DNA of 64,000 nt from Ovis canadensis (Eukaryota; Chordata; Mammalia; Artiodactyla; Bovidae), in contig NC_091260.1 of NCBI RefSeq assembly GCF_042477335.2, positions 58,119,501 to 58,183,500 on the forward strand. Direction: 5' to 3'. The notes under the pieces were generated by a model that saw only the letters and a list, made by a program, of their open reading frames with translations, made no database searches and was not told the origin of the DNA. This document shows, piece after piece, positions 22,247 through 34,155 of this stretch (positions within the stretch are counted from its first letter, which is position 1; the number at the start of each line of letters is the position of its first letter). A program made the position numbers and the translations under genes.

Positions 22247-24345
22247 ATGAACTCCTTATTACCAACTTCAGACTTAAATTGAAGAAAGTAGGGAAAACTG
22301 TTAGACCATTCAGGTATGGCCTAAATCAAATCCCTTATGATTATACAGTGGAAGTGAGAAATAGATTTAAGGGACTAGATCTCATAGATACAGTGCCTGA
22401 TGAACTATGGAGTGAGGTTCATGACATTGTATAGGAGACAGGGATCAAGATCATCCCCATGGAAAAGAAATGCAAAAAAGCAAAATGGCTGTCTGGGGAA
22501 GCCTTACAAATAGCTGTGAAAAGAAGAGAAGCAAAAAGCAAAGGAGAAAAGGAAAGATATAAGCATCTGAATTCAGAGTTCCAGAGAATAGCAAGAAGAG
22601 ATAAGAAAGCCTTCTTCAGAGATCAATTCAAAGAAATAGAGGAAAACAACAGATTGGGAAAGACTAGAGATCTCTTCAAGAAAATTAGAGACACCAAAGG
22701 AACATTTCATGCAAAGATGGGTTCAATAAAGGACAGAAATGGTATGGACCTAACAGAAGGAGAAGATATTAAGAAGAGATGGCAAGAATACACAGATGAA
22801 CTGTACAAAAAAGATCTTCATGACCCAGATAATCATGATGGTGTGACCACTCATCTAGAGCCAGACATCCTGGAATGTGAAGTCAAGTGGGCTTTAGAAA
22901 GCATCACTATGAACAAAGCTAGTGGAGGTGATGGAATTCCAGTTGAACTATTTCAAATCCTGAAAGATGATGCTGTGAAAGTGCTGCACTCAGTATGCCA
23001 GCAAATTTGGAAAACTCAGCAGTGGCCGCAGGACTGGAAAAGATCAGCATTCATTCCAATCCCAAAGAAAGGCAATGCCAAAGAATGCTCAAACTACTGA
23101 ACAATTGCACTCATCTCACATGCTAGTGAAGTAATGCTCAAAATTCTCCAAGCCAGGCTTCAGCAATACATGAACCGTGAACTTCCAGATGTTCAAGCTG
23201 GAAGAGGAACCAGAGATCAAATTGTCAAATCTGCTACAACATGGAAAAGCAAGAGAGTTCCAGAAAAATATCTATTTTTGCTTTATTGAATATCCCAAAA
23301 CCTTTGACTGTGTGGATCACAATAAAATGTAGAAAATTCTGAGAGAAATGGGAATACCAGACCACCTGACCTGCTTCTTGAGAAATCTGTATGCAAGTCA
23401 CGAAGCAACAGTTAGAACTGGACATGGAACAACAGACTGGTTCCAAATAGGAAAAGGAGTACATCAAGGCTGTATATTGTCACCCTGCTTAATTAACTTA
23501 TATGCAGAGTACATCATGAGAAATGTTGGAAGAAACACAAGCTGGAATCAAGATTGCCAGGAGAAATATCAATAACCTCAGATGTGCAGATGACAACACC
23601 CTTATGACAGAAAGTGAGGAGGAACTAAAAAGCTTCTTGATGAAAGTGAAAGAGGAGAGGGAAAAAGTTGACTTAAAGCTCAACATTCAGAAAACGAAGA
23701 TGATGGCATCCGGTCCCATCACATCATGGGAAATAGATGGGGAAACAATGGAAACAATGTCAGACTTTATTTTTCGGGCTCCAAAATCACTGCAGATGAT
23801 GATTGCAGCCATTAAATTAAAAGACGCTTACTCTTGGAAGAAAAGTTATGACCAACCTAGACAGCATATTCAAAAGCAGAGACATTACTTTGCTGACTCA
23901 GGTCCATCTAGTCAAGGCTATCTATGTTTTTTCCAGTAGTCATGTATGGTTGTGAGAGTTGGACTGTGAAGAAGGCTGAGGGCTGAATAATTGATGCTTT
24001 TGAACTGTGGTATTGGAGAAGACTCTTGAGAGTCCCTTGGACTGCAAGGAGATCCAACCAGTCCATTCTGAAGGAGATCAACCCTGGGATTTCTTTGGAA
24101 GGAATGATGCTAAAGCTGAAACTCCAGTACTTTGGCCACCTCATGTGAACAGTTGACTCATTGGAAAAGACTTTGATGCTGGTAGGACTGGAGGCAGGAG
24201 GAGAAGGGGACGACAGAGGATGAGATGGCTGGATGGCATCACTGACTCTAATGCCGTGAATCTGAGTGAACTCCGGGAGATCGTGATGGACAGGGAGGCC
24301 TGGCATGCATGGAGTCGCAAAGAATTGGACACGACTGTGTGACTG
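22247..24345 (+). mobile_element. BovB LINE, 5'-truncated, 2.1 kb
   Basis: It starts at the end of the endonuclease domain (ATGAACTCCTTATTACC). A 213-codon open stretch at 22459-23097 covers the linker and first RT blocks (RRDKKAFFRDQFKEIEENN, ASGGDGIPVELFQILKDD, IPIPKKGNAKECSNY-stop). The next RT blocks are broken: a 12-base loss turns the GFRKGRG-type motif into GRG near 23200, and frames shift around 23270-23350. Then come HQGCILSPC (about 23460), CADDNTLMTESEEEL (about 23580) and the C-terminal part split at 23936 by a stop. It ends near GACTGTGTGACTGAACC (24330-24345). It is dead. Confidence 0.93.
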
Positions 24346-24369
24346 AACCTAACCTACTAAACTCATTTA

Positions 24370-24440
24370 TGGGACTTCCTGGTGGCTCAAATGGTGAAGA
24401 ATCCACCTGCAACTCAGGAGACCTGGATTCTATCCACATG
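24370..24440 (+). mobile_element. Bov-tA SINE head fragment
   Basis: Only the tRNA-like head is present: GGGACTTCCTGGTGGCTCAA, AAGAATCCACCTGCAACTCA and GGAGACCTGG. It lies directly after the BovB end. Confidence 0.85.
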
Positions 24441-24579
24441 CTCACAATGGAAATTCTGCCATTTCTTCTCCAAAATTACTTATTCCTCAGTGTTCACTTG
24501 CCTGGTCCACAGTAATTCCATTTTTGCAGTGGCTCAGGTAATAAACTTGTGGAATTATTTCTGACTCCTCTTTTTCTCC

Positions 24580-25130
24580 CTCACCTCACATTTACCTTCA
24601 AAAATATCTGAATTTTGACAATATCCTACACCTATACCAATATAATCCTAATTCAAGCACCCTTATTCCCCAGATTATTATAGTAGAAATATAATCAGTC
24701 ATATTGCCCCCACAGAGTTTTCTCAGCACTACAGTCAGAGTGATCTTTTAAATTCTGAAGTCAGATCCTTTGAATCTTATGTTCAAAATTTTCCAGTGGC
24801 TTTGCATCTCACTCCCTTAATTTTAGTGATAAAAGGCAACCTAAATTCAAACGAACCAACACCCTACAAGATGTAGTCTGGTAACACTTTAACTCTGGTC
24901 TTATCTTCTGTTAATATCTTTTTGTTTTTTTCAGCCTCCTTGCTTTCTGCAAAGACTTCAGGCATTGCTCAGCTGAAGTTTTTTGCTGTGGTTGTTTACT
25001 CTGCTTAGAAACTTGAGTTCTGATAGTTGCATGGTTTATGTCATATCTTTTAAGGCTTAGCTCAAATGTAACCCCCTATGTGATACCTTTCCTAATCTTT
25101 CCCAGCACTTCATATTTTTTGCTCAATAGC
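24580..25130 (+). mobile_element. L2 LINE 3' part, ancient
   Basis: Decayed but ordered L2-like blocks: CAGTCAGAGTGATCTTTTAA (about 24732), TTTTCCAGTGGCTTTGCATC (about 24788), ACCCTACAAGATGTAGTCTG (about 24862), CAGGCATTGC and GGCTTAGCTCAAATGTAACC (about 25053) followed by CCTTTCCTAATC. This order matches the L2 3' end I know, at high divergence. Confidence 0.7.
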
Positions 25131-25261
25131 ACTTTACTTTTAGCAGAAAAAAAAATGTATCTTGCATGTCTATTGTATAGACATAAATATATATTGAGGG
25201 CATTTGTATGTTTTATGCTCTCTGAAGCTTACATGGCCTATGTGCATTTTAATTTAAGTAA

Positions 25262-25374
25262 CTTCAGTCATGTCTGACTCTGTGACCCCACAGATGGCAG
25301 CCCACCAGACTCGCCTGTCCCTGGGATTCTCTAGGCAAGAACACTGGAGTGGGTTGCCATTTCCTTCTCCAATT
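25262..25374 (-). mobile_element. Bov-A/Bov-tA SINE, minus strand, head missing
   Basis: Reverse-complement Bov-A body: GTCATGTCTGACTCTGTGAC, GGGATTCTCTAGGCAAGAAC and GGGTTGCCATTTCCTTCTCC. The tRNA-like head is absent. Confidence 0.9.
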
Positions 25375-26592
25375 GGCCCATGTGAGACATATACAATTAT
25401 GTGTTATTGAATAAGTAAAACATGAATATTGAAAGATTTTCTTAAAAAGAATAGTCTAATCAGTAATTCAAGCCAATGTTATATAGTTAAACATGAAAAC
25501 TAATCAAACATTATTGTTTCACATATATTGCCCTTTCTAATTTTAATAAATATCCAATAATATCACATGTGTTAACTTCTTTGTACATGTTTAGTCCAAG
25601 TTTTGCCTTACTTTTTGAACTAAAATGTGTACAAGACACTTAATGTAATTCACAATACATAAATTGAATGTATTAGTTCAAATTCAATCACAAATGTAAC
25701 TACATACATATAATGCACATGATATTTCTGTATCAGTATCTAAAATTTGACTTATACATTACAGAAATTCTTAAGGATCTGTCCATAGCCAAACATACAC
25801 AGTAAGTTGATTAATTATGGAAACAATTTTCCTGGGCAAAGGCTAAGAATATTTTTTTAAATGTTTGTTATCATTTGATGATGGAATGTACTCAGAATGG
25901 GATTTGAAATTCATAAACCAAAGCTGATAACCACCTTTAAAAAGGGGAGGAGAAGGAAATTATACAAAACATGGAGAAACAAGTAAAAATACAATGCTAA
26001 CAGATATGCTGCTAAACTATAGATCTGTTTTCACCTGACATGCATTAATTAAATCAGGATTTTAAAATTATTAAATCAGCATCTAGCACTATGTTATGAC
26101 TAAATATATGTTTACATATATGTAAATATTGACAAGAATCTTTATTTAAAATGTCTCTTTTGCGATTTTAAAAAAAGAATTTTGCAAAATATACACTGAC
26201 AAATTCTAAAAGGAATGAATATTGAATTATTTTGTATTAGTTCTTAGTGTTTGCAGTGTAGCTGAAAGAGATAAGACATCACTGGATTGCTTGGATAGTA
26301 TATGTGAATATCATTCTTCAGTTTCTGATTACCACAAAGATCTGAGAACCCTGTTACCATGTATAATGAGATCCTTAATGTCTCACTTGTGGTTCTAAAT
26401 TGACCCATTTTTTTTTTTCCTGCCCACTGTGCCCTGGGACTGTCTTCCTGAAGTCATACCTGGCACCTTCACATCATCTCATGTTGCACTGCCTGATTCA
26501 TTAGAAAGTCTTCTATTTACCATTCTTCAACATTCCCTTTAGACTGTGTATTGGGTAGGCTGCTAGCATCCATTCTTATACAGAACTCACAG
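25375..26592. other. Unique intergenic sequence
   Basis: AT-rich, with no gene or recognisable repeat. Confidence 0.6.
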
Positions 26593-26602
26593 TTTCATTT
26601 TT

Positions 26603-26717
26603 TAAATTTTATTATTTTTTTAATTTTTATTTTTACTTTATTTTACTTTACAATACTGTATTGGTTTTGCCATACATTGACATGAATCCACCACGGGTGT
26701 ACATGCATTCCCAAACA
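26603..26717 (-). mobile_element. L1 3' terminus with the alternative tail, minus strand
   Basis: Reading from the plus strand: a T-rich tail, then TTTACAATACTGTATTGG, TTTTGCCATACATTGACATG and CCACGGGTGTACATGCATTC. This is the reverse complement of the tail at 37000-37080 and differs from the common L1_BT end in this window. An imperfect duplication, TTTCATTTTT / TTTCACTTTT, lies at 26593-26602 and 26718-26727. Confidence 0.85.
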
Positions 26718-26727
26718 TTTCACTTTT

Positions 26728-27196
26728 AAGTATTGTCTTTCTACAGTAGCATGACATCTCAATTTTTAAAAAATTCACCATGTCATGCAAAATAGCACAA
26801 TAAAACAACATGTTTTGGGGGGGAGGGGACTAGAAACACAACACTGAAAACTTCCTCAGTGACATATAAAGTAAAAGAATGAAATATAATAGTTCATGTC
26901 GTGTTAGAGTGTTGGAAGGAGGGTCATCTGATTTAGACCAATAGTTGTAAAACTGAATGTGAGTGGACTAGTAACACTGAATGTGAGTGGACGCGCTTTT
27001 ATCATATGCACTTAACAGAGATTGCTGGTAATATTGGTGGTATATGCACGTGTATGTTTTATGTATTTTTATGCCTCTTCAGGTGGGTTCAACTTTGTGT
27101 ACATTTTACTTTTCTTGCAGATAAAATTGTGCATGAATAAACTCAAAATTCAAATGCAAATTATGTTTGCCTTGTTTCCTAGTATATCAGTTGTTT
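26728..27196. other. Unique sequence with a small duplication
   Basis: The phrase ACTGAATGTGAGTGGAC occurs twice close together (about 26952 and 26976). No gene is recognised; the 77-codon frame at 27022-27255 runs into L1 T-tail sequence. Confidence 0.55.
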
Positions 27197-27214
27197 TGGA
27201 ACAAAATATCTTTT

Positions 27215-27723
27215 TTTTTTTTTTAAATTTTAGTTTTTTATTTTTTAAATTTTAAAATCTTTAATTCTTACATGCATTCCCAAACATGAACCCCCCTCTC
27301 ACCTCCCTCCCCAGAACATCTTTCTGGGTCATCCCCATGCACCAGCCCCAAGCATGCTGCATCCTGCGTCAGACATAGACTGGCGATTCAATTCACATGA
27401 TAGTATACATGTTAGAATGTCATTCTCCCAAATCATCCCACCCTCTCCCTCTCCCTCTGAGTCCAAAAGTCCGTTATACACATCTGTGTCTCTTTCCCTG
27501 TCTTGCATACAGGGTCGTCATTGCCATCTTCCTAAATTCCATATATATGTGTTAGTATACTGTATTGGTGTTTTTCTTTCTGGCTTACTTCACTCTGTAT
27601 AATCGGCTCCAGTTTCATCCATCTCATCAGAACTGATTCAAATGAATTCTTTTTAACGGCTGAGTAATACTCCATTGTGTATATGTACCACAGCTTTCTT
27701 ATCCATTCATCTGCTGATGGACA
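27215..27723 (-). mobile_element. L1_BT 3' segment of a 5'-inverted insertion
   Basis: Minus-strand L1 3' end: T-tail, 3' UTR with the younger-group CCCAGAAAGATGTTCTGGGG and GACGCAGGATGCAGC variants, and the last ORF2 codons (on the minus strand [18 protein letters not shown]). The target-site duplication TGGAACAAAATATCTTTT is 18 bp and perfect (27197-27214, 28631-28648). It is the longest duplication in this window and marks a recent insertion. Confidence 0.97.
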
Positions 27724-28630
27724 AATAGAAAGCCCAGAGATAAATCCACACACATATGGACACCTTATCTTTGACAAAGGAGGCAAGAATATACAATGGA
27801 GTAAAGACAATCTCTTTAACAAGTGGTGCTGGGAAAACTGGTCAACCACTTGTAAAAGAATGAAACTAGATCACTTCCTAACACCGCACACAAAAATAAA
27901 CTCAAAATGGATTAAAGATCTAAATGTAAGATCAGAAACTATAAAACTCCTAGAGGAGAACATAGGCAAAACACTCTCAGACATAAATCACAGCAGGATC
28001 CTCTATGATCCACCTCCCAGAATTCTGGAAATTAAAGCAAAAATAAACAAATGGGATCTAATTAAAATTAAAAGCTTCTGCACAACAAAGGAAACTATAA
28101 GCAAGGTGAAAAGACAGCCTTCTGAATGGGAGAAAATAATAGCAAATGAAGCAACTGACAAACAACTAATCTCAAAAATATACAAGCAACTTCTGCAGCT
28201 CAATTCCAGAAAAATAAACGACCCAATCAAAAAATGGGCCAAAGAACTAAATAGACATTTCTCCAAAGAAGACATACGGATGGCTAACAAACACATGAAA
28301 AGATGCTCAACATCACTCATTATTAGAGAAATGCAAATCAAAACCACAATGAGGTACCACTTCACACCAGTCAGAATGGCTGCGATCCAAAAATCTGCAA
28401 GCAATAAATGCTGGAGAGGGTGTGGAGAAAAGGGAACCCTCCTACACTGTTGGTGGGAATGCAAACTAGTACAGCCACTATGGAGAACGGTGTGGAGATT
28501 CCTTAAAAAATTGCAAATAGAACTACCTTATGACCCAGCAATCCCACTGCTGGGCATACACACCGAGGAAACCAGAATTGAAAGAGACACATGTACCCCA
28601 ATGTTCATTGCAGCACTGTTTATAATAGCC
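27724..28630 (+). mobile_element. L1_BT inverted 5' segment
   Basis: Plus-strand ORF2 C-terminal domain in one open frame, from [17 protein letters not shown] through [18 protein letters not shown] and the intact [18 protein letters not shown] knuckle to [10 protein letters not shown]. It joins head-to-head to the 3' segment at 27723. Compared with other copies, about 22 bases (AGGACATGGAAACAACCTAG and a few more) that should lie between the two segments are missing. The 335-codon open frame at 27677-28684 is this segment plus flanks. Confidence 0.97.
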
Positions 28631-28751
28631 TGGAACAAAATATCTTTTAAAAAGCAAGCATTACAGGAGAACAGACTATCCTGATTTCTTATATGTCAGC
28701 CTGTATTACCTTTGAAAGGCTGGGTTGTAGGAACATCTTATGTGATGTGAT

Positions 28752-28872
28752 AGAGGTATTAAAGTTATAGTGGTAATCATTTTGTAATACACAAATATAT
28801 CAAATCAGCACATTGTACACCTTAAACTTACAGAAAATTATGTCAGTTATATCTCAATAAAGCTGAGAAATA
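28752..28872 (+). mobile_element. Old L1 3' end (L1MA-like)
   Basis: GGTAATCATTTTGTAATACA, ATCAAATCAGCACATTGTAC, ACCTTAAACTTACAG and TATATCTCAATAAAGCTGAG follow the order of an old mammalian L1 3' terminus. It is unrelated to L1_BT. Confidence 0.75.
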
Positions 28873-28940
28873 AATAAATTTAGAATATTATTAACTTCCC
28901 TTTTAATTTAGAAAATATATGTCATATGTTCCTTGGTGGT

Positions 28941-29160
28941 AGTTTTGTCATTAAATCGTGTTTGACTCTGTGACTCTATAGACTCTTACCTGCCAGGCTC
29001 CCCTGTCCATGGGATTCTCGAGGCAAGAATACTGGACTTGGTTGTCATTTTCTTCTCCAAGGCATCTTCCTGAGCCAGGAATCAAACTCAGGTCTCCTGC
29101 ATTGTAGGCGACCTGCTACATTGCAGCCAGATTCTTTACCAATTGAGCCACCAGGGAAGC
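28941..29160 (-). mobile_element. Bov-tA SINE, minus strand
   Basis: Complete reverse-complement order: GTTTGACTCTGTGACTC, TCCCCTGTCCATGGGATTCT, GGTCTCCTGCATTG and the head end GAGCCACCAGGGAAGCT. A small internal duplication of the head region (two GCAG-like steps near 29110-29130) is visible. Confidence 0.92.
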
Positions 29161-29759
29161 TCTCATAGGTACCTTGAATCATAGTAAGAAAGGTCAGAGA
29201 ATTAGGCAAATAAAGAAAGGCAATAACACAAATTAAGCCTCTAGGGTGCATCTGGAAATTCTATCAATAGTTACCAGTTTCTGAGCAAACAGCCCTTTAC
29301 TTACTGTGAAAGGCTTTACTTAGCCCTTTACCTCAATCCTGAGGGTGTGCTATGGATATGAAGAAGAAATATTAAAAATAAATAAATAAATAACTGAACA
29401 TCGGTCTAACATATCTGAGATTTTAATCAGGGCCTCTGGCACAGAAAACATGATTCATTGAGTTCCTGTACATAGTTTTAAGGAGGGAGTGTTAAACTAG
29501 CATAGGTTATGGTGGAATATTAGAAAAACAAATTCACCTTAAACTATGTGGGGCTAAACTAAAGAACAAAGGCAATTTTCTTCATGTTACATGCTTAGCA
29601 TGTAACAATCAGACAGAACTGTGTTCAAAGACATTTTGCTGGAGGCTGAAATCATCTTGTAGACTGTCTAGATCATGTGACCTTCTTTATTAGTGCGAAG
29701 AGGGCAGTGAAGGACTGACACTAACTTTTCAGTGTGTTGGCCTGGAAATGAAACACATT
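29161..29759. other. Unique intergenic sequence
   Basis: It holds a short AAAT microsatellite (29371-29391). I recognise no gene or repeat. Confidence 0.6.
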
Positions 29760-29766
29760 ATTGATA

Positions 29767-32700
29767 GAGCACGGGCAGCTGCAACAGCGTGCAGAGCACG
29801 GCTGAGAGGAACTACCCCACGTCCGAGGTCAGGGGTCGCAGCCAAGAGGAGCTACCCCGTGTTTGAGGTCAGGGTGGCAGCCCAGAGTGCCAGGCTGTGA
29901 CAGTGCAGGAGCAGCTGAGAGGAGCTGCCCTACGCCCAGGGCAAGGGGCGGTGGCCTGGAGGAGCAACCACTCATCCAAGGAGCGGTGGCTGCACAGGCG
30001 CCAGAGGGCCAAGTGGAGCTATTCCATGTTCAAGGTCGGGAGGGGTGGCAGTGAGGAGAATTCTCTCGTGCAAGGTAAGCAGTAGCAGCTGTGCTTTGCT
30101 GGAGCAGCTGTGCTTTGCTGGAGCAGCTGTGAAGAGATAACCCACATCCAAGGTAAGAGAAACACAAGTAAGACGGTAGGTGTTGCAAGACAGAATCAGA
30201 GGGCAGACACAGTGAAACCAAAATCACAGAAAACTAGTCAAACTAATCACACTAGAACCACAGCCTTGTCTAACTCAATGAAACTAAGCCATGCCCTGTG
30301 GGGCTACCCAAGACAGGTGGGCATAGTGGAAGTGTCTGACACAATGTGGTCCACTAGAGAAGGGAATGGCAAACCACTTCAGTATTCCTGCCTTGAGAAT
30401 CCCATGAACAGTATGAAAAGGCAAAATGATAGGATACTGAAAGAGGAACTCCCCAGGTCAGTAGGTGCCCAATATGCTTCTGGAGATCAGTGGAGAAATA
30501 ACTCCAGAAAGAATGAAAGGATGGAGCCAAAGCAAAAACAGTACCCAGTTGTGGAAGTGACTGGTGATAGAAGCAAGGTCTGATGCTGTAAAGAGCAATA
30601 TTGCATAGGAACCTGGAATGTTAGGTCCATGGATCAAGGCAAATTGGAAGTGGTCAAACAGGAGATGGCAAGAGTGAAGGTCAACATTCTAGGAATCAGC
30701 TAACTAAAATGGACTGGAATGGGTTAATTTAACACAGATGACCATTATATCTCCTACTGCGGGCAGGAATATCGTAAAGAGATGGAGTAGCCATCATGGT
30801 CAACAAAAGAGTCCGAAATGCAGTACATGGATGCAATGATCTCTGTTCGTTTCCAAGGCAAACCATTCAATATCACAGTTATCCAAGTCTATGCCCTAAC
30901 CAGTATTGCTGAAGAAGCTGAAGTTGAATGGTTTTATGAAGACCTCCAAGACATTTTAGAACTAGCACACAAAAAAGATGTCCTTTTCATTATAGGGGAC
31001 TGGAATGCAAAAGTAGGAAGTCAAGAAACATCTGGAGTAACAGGCAAATTTGGCCTTGGAATACGGAATGAAGCAGGGCAAAGACTAATAGAGTTTTGCC
31101 AAGAAAATGCACTGGTCATAGCAAACACCCTCTTCCAACAATACAAGAGAAGACTCTACACATGGGCATCACCAGATGGTCAACAGTGAAATCAGACTGA
31201 TTATATTCTTCACAGCCCAAAATGGAGAAGCTCTCTACAGTTAACAAAAACAAGACCAGGAGCTGACTGTGGCTCAGATCATGAACTCCTTATTGCCAAG
31301 TTGAGACTTAGATGGAAGAAACTAGGGAAAACCACTAGACCATTCAGGTATGACCTAAATCAAATCCCTTATGATTATACAGTGGAAGTGAGAAATAGAT
31401 TTATGGGCCAAGATCTGATAGATAGAGTGCCTGATGAACTATGGACGGAGGCTCATGACATTGTACAGGAGACAGGGATCAAGACCATCCCCATAGAAAA
31501 GAAATACAAAAAATCAAAAGAGCTGTTGGGGAGGCCTTACAAATAGTTATGAAAAGAAGAGAAGTGAAAAGCCAAGGAGAAAAGGAAAGATATAAACATA
31601 TGAATGCAGAGTTCCAGAGAATAGCAAGAAGAGATAAGAAAGCCTTCTTCAGCGATCAATGCAAAGAAATAGAGGAAAAAACAGAATGGGAGAGACTAAA
31701 TATCTCTTCAAGAAAATTAAAGATACCAAGGGAACATTTCATGCAAAGATGGACTGGATAAAGGACAGAAATGGTATGGACTTAAAGAAGCAGAGGATAT
31801 TAAGAAGAGGAGGCCAGAATACACAGAAGAACTGTACAAAAAAGATCTTCATGACCCGGATAATCATGATGGTGTGATCACTCACCTAGAGCCAGACATC
31901 CTGGAATGTGAAGTCAAATGGGCCTTAGAAAGCATCACTATGAACAAAGGTAGGGGAGGTGATGGAATTCCAGTAGAGCTGTTTCAAATCTTGAAAGATG
32001 ATGCTGTGAAAATGCTGCACTCAGTATGCCAGCAAACTTGGAAAACTCAGCAGTGGCCACAGGACTGAAAAATTTTAGTTTCCATTCCAATCCCAAAGAA
32101 AGGCAATGGCAAATAATACTCAAATTACTGAAAAATTGCACTCATCTCACATGCTAGTAAAGTAATGCTCAAAATTCTCCAAGCCAGGCTTCAGCAATAC
32201 GTGAACCGTGAACTTCCAGATGTTCAAGCTGGTTTTAGAAAAGGCAGAGGAATCAGAGATCAAATTTCCAACATCTGCTGGATCATGGAAAAAGCAAGAG
32301 AGTTCCAGAAAAACATCTATTTCTGCTTTATTGACTATGCCAAAGCCTTTGATTGTGTGCATCACAATAAACTGAGGAAAATTCTGAAAGAGATGGAAAT
32401 ACCAGACTATCTAACCTGCCTCTTGAGAAACCTATATGCAGGTCAGGAAGGAACAGTTAGAACTGGACATGGAACAACAGACTGGTTCCAAATAGGAAAA
32501 GAAGTACGTCAAGGCTGTATATTGTCACCCTACTTATTCAACTTATATGCAGAGTAAATCATGAGAAACACTAGGCTGGAAAAAGCACAAGCTGGAATCA
32601 AGATTGCCGGGAGAAATATCAATAACCTCAGATATGCCGATGACACCACCCTTATGGCAGAAAGTGGAGAGGAACTAAAAAGCCTCTTGATGAAAGTAAA

Positions 32701-33413
32701 AGAGGAGAGCGAAAAAGTTGGCTTAAAACTCAATATTCAGAAATCGAAGATCTTGGCGTCTAGTCCCATCACTTCATGGGAAATAGTTGGGGAAAATGTA
32801 GAAACAGTGTCAGACTTTATTTTTTGGGCTCCAGAATCACTGCAGACTGTGATTGTAGCCATGAAATTAAAAGACATTTACTCCTTGGAAGAAAAGCTAT
32901 GACCGACCTAGATAGCATATTGAAAAGCAGAGACATTACTTTGCCAACAAATTTCCATCTTGTCAAGGCTGTGTTTTTCCTATGGTCACGTATGGATGTG
33001 AGAGTTGGACTGTGAAGAAAGCTGAGTGCCAAGGAATTGATGTTTTTGAATTGTGGTGTTGGAGAAGACTCTTGAGAGTCCCTTGGACAGCAAGGAGATC
33101 CAATCAATCCATTCTGAAGGACATCAGCCCTGGGGTTTCTTTGATGGGAATGATGCTGAAGCTGAAACTCCAGTAGTCTGGCCACCTCATGCGAAGAGTT
33201 GACTCGTTGGAAAAGACTCTGATGCTGGGACGGATTGGGGGCAGGAGGAGAAGTGGATGACAAAGGATGAGATGGCTGGATGGCATCACTGACTCGATGG
33301 ATGTGAGTCTGAGTGAACTCCGGGAGTTGGTGATGGACAGGGAGGCTTGGTGTGCTGCAATTCATGGCGTTTCAGAGTCGGACATGACTGAGTGACTGAA
33401 CTGAACTGAACTG
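29767..33413 (+). mobile_element. BovB LINE, near full length, 3.65 kb
   Basis: The only copy here with the G/C-rich BovB 5' region. 29767-30130 has repeated GAGGAGC.ACC and CCAAGG-type phrases, then the leader with GGAATGGCAAACCACTTCAG. It continues through the endonuclease and reverse transcriptase to the tail CTGAACTGAACTGA (33397-33413). A 7-bp duplication, ATTGATA, flanks it (29760-29766, 33414-33420). In the 5' region a ~20-bp unit, GCAGCTGTGCTTTGCTGGA, is tandemly doubled at about 30085-30125. Coding capacity is lost through several stops and frameshifts, described in the ORF entry. Confidence 0.95.
30590..33397 (+). pseudogene. BovB ORF2 (apurinic-type endonuclease and RTE reverse transcriptase), broken
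   Basis: Order seen: endonuclease start with GTWNVRSMDQGKLEVVKQ (about 30610); the segment that should read ISELKW is stopped (ATCAGCTAACTA, about 30696-30707), losing the catalytic glutamate; GDWNAKVGSQET (about 30997); SDHELLIAKLRL (about 31272); linker with RRDKKAFFSDQCKEIE (about 31628); RT blocks RGGDGIPVELFQILKDD (about 31950), FIDYAKAFDCVHHNKL (about 32327), RQGCILSPYLFNLYAE (about 32507) and catalytic YADD at 32633-32644; then the C-terminal [17 protein letters not shown] part (about 33065). Stops at 31187-31189, 31544-31546 and 32555-32557 (a tyrosine codon turned into TAA), plus frameshifts near 31690 and 32820, break it. It acts in target-primed reverse transcription in live copies; this one is dead. 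Confidence 0.93.
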
Positions 33414-33420
33414 ATTGATA

Positions 33421-34042
33421 TTCCAAGGCCACTGAGCAAAACCAATACGACACTCTTTCCCACAATTAAAGAGAGAGAGAAAATATTATCCCCCTTTTAT
33501 TGGGGATATAAAAGGAGAGCAAAGCAAGATATGACTGAGCTCCAGAAATCTTGATATCTTTATCACTGATGGGGACTACATGTCAGGAATATGAAGGAAC
33601 TCATTGGTCAACACTGGCAAGTTCTAGAATGGAATAAGCTGTGAGGGTAAGAAACAGACTTCCAAACCCCAGGGAATTGATTCATTCATTTATTCACTCA
33701 CTCATTTTCTGTTTTAAGATAAACCACCTCTGTGAAATAACCTAGGGCTGAAAATGCACACTGACATAAGAGCCTCAAAAATGATCATGTTTTTCTCATG
33801 CAATCTGTACCATGTAACAGCATGATGGGCATGTGATTGTTGAAGAACATTATTTTCTATAAGACATTAGTATTACTGGAATTTGGAGTTATCACAGGTG
33901 GACATTTTAAAAATTGTAGTTTTAAAAACAATTATAATTTTATCCTTTATGTAAAACTAATTCTTAATGAAAAGTGTTCAATATATTAAGCACAATTCAT
34001 AAAGAAATTTCTTCTTTTTAAGGCATTATTATAATAAATTAT
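33421..34042. other. Unique intergenic sequence
   Basis: I recognise no gene or repeat. A short TTCATTCATTTATTCACTC simple run sits at about 33680-33700. Confidence 0.6.
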
Positions 34043-34043
34043 G

Positions 34044-34155
34044 CAGAAGGACATGGCAACTGACTCCAATATTCTTGTCTGGACAATCCCATGGACACAG
34101 GAGCCTGATGGGCTACAGTCCATGGGGTCGCAAAGAGTCGGAGATGACTGAAAGG
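34044..34155 (+). mobile_element. Bov-A SINE, head missing
   Basis: Bov-A body from GCAGAAGGACATGGCAACTG through CCATGGACACAGGAGCCTGA to GTCGCAAAGAGTCGGAGATG. The tRNA-like head is absent. Confidence 0.9.

Noticed and set aside
27677..28684. A 335-codon open frame as a gene
   Set aside because: It is the inverted 5' segment of an L1 (ORF2 C-terminal domain) plus flanking bases; exact TSDs bound the L1.
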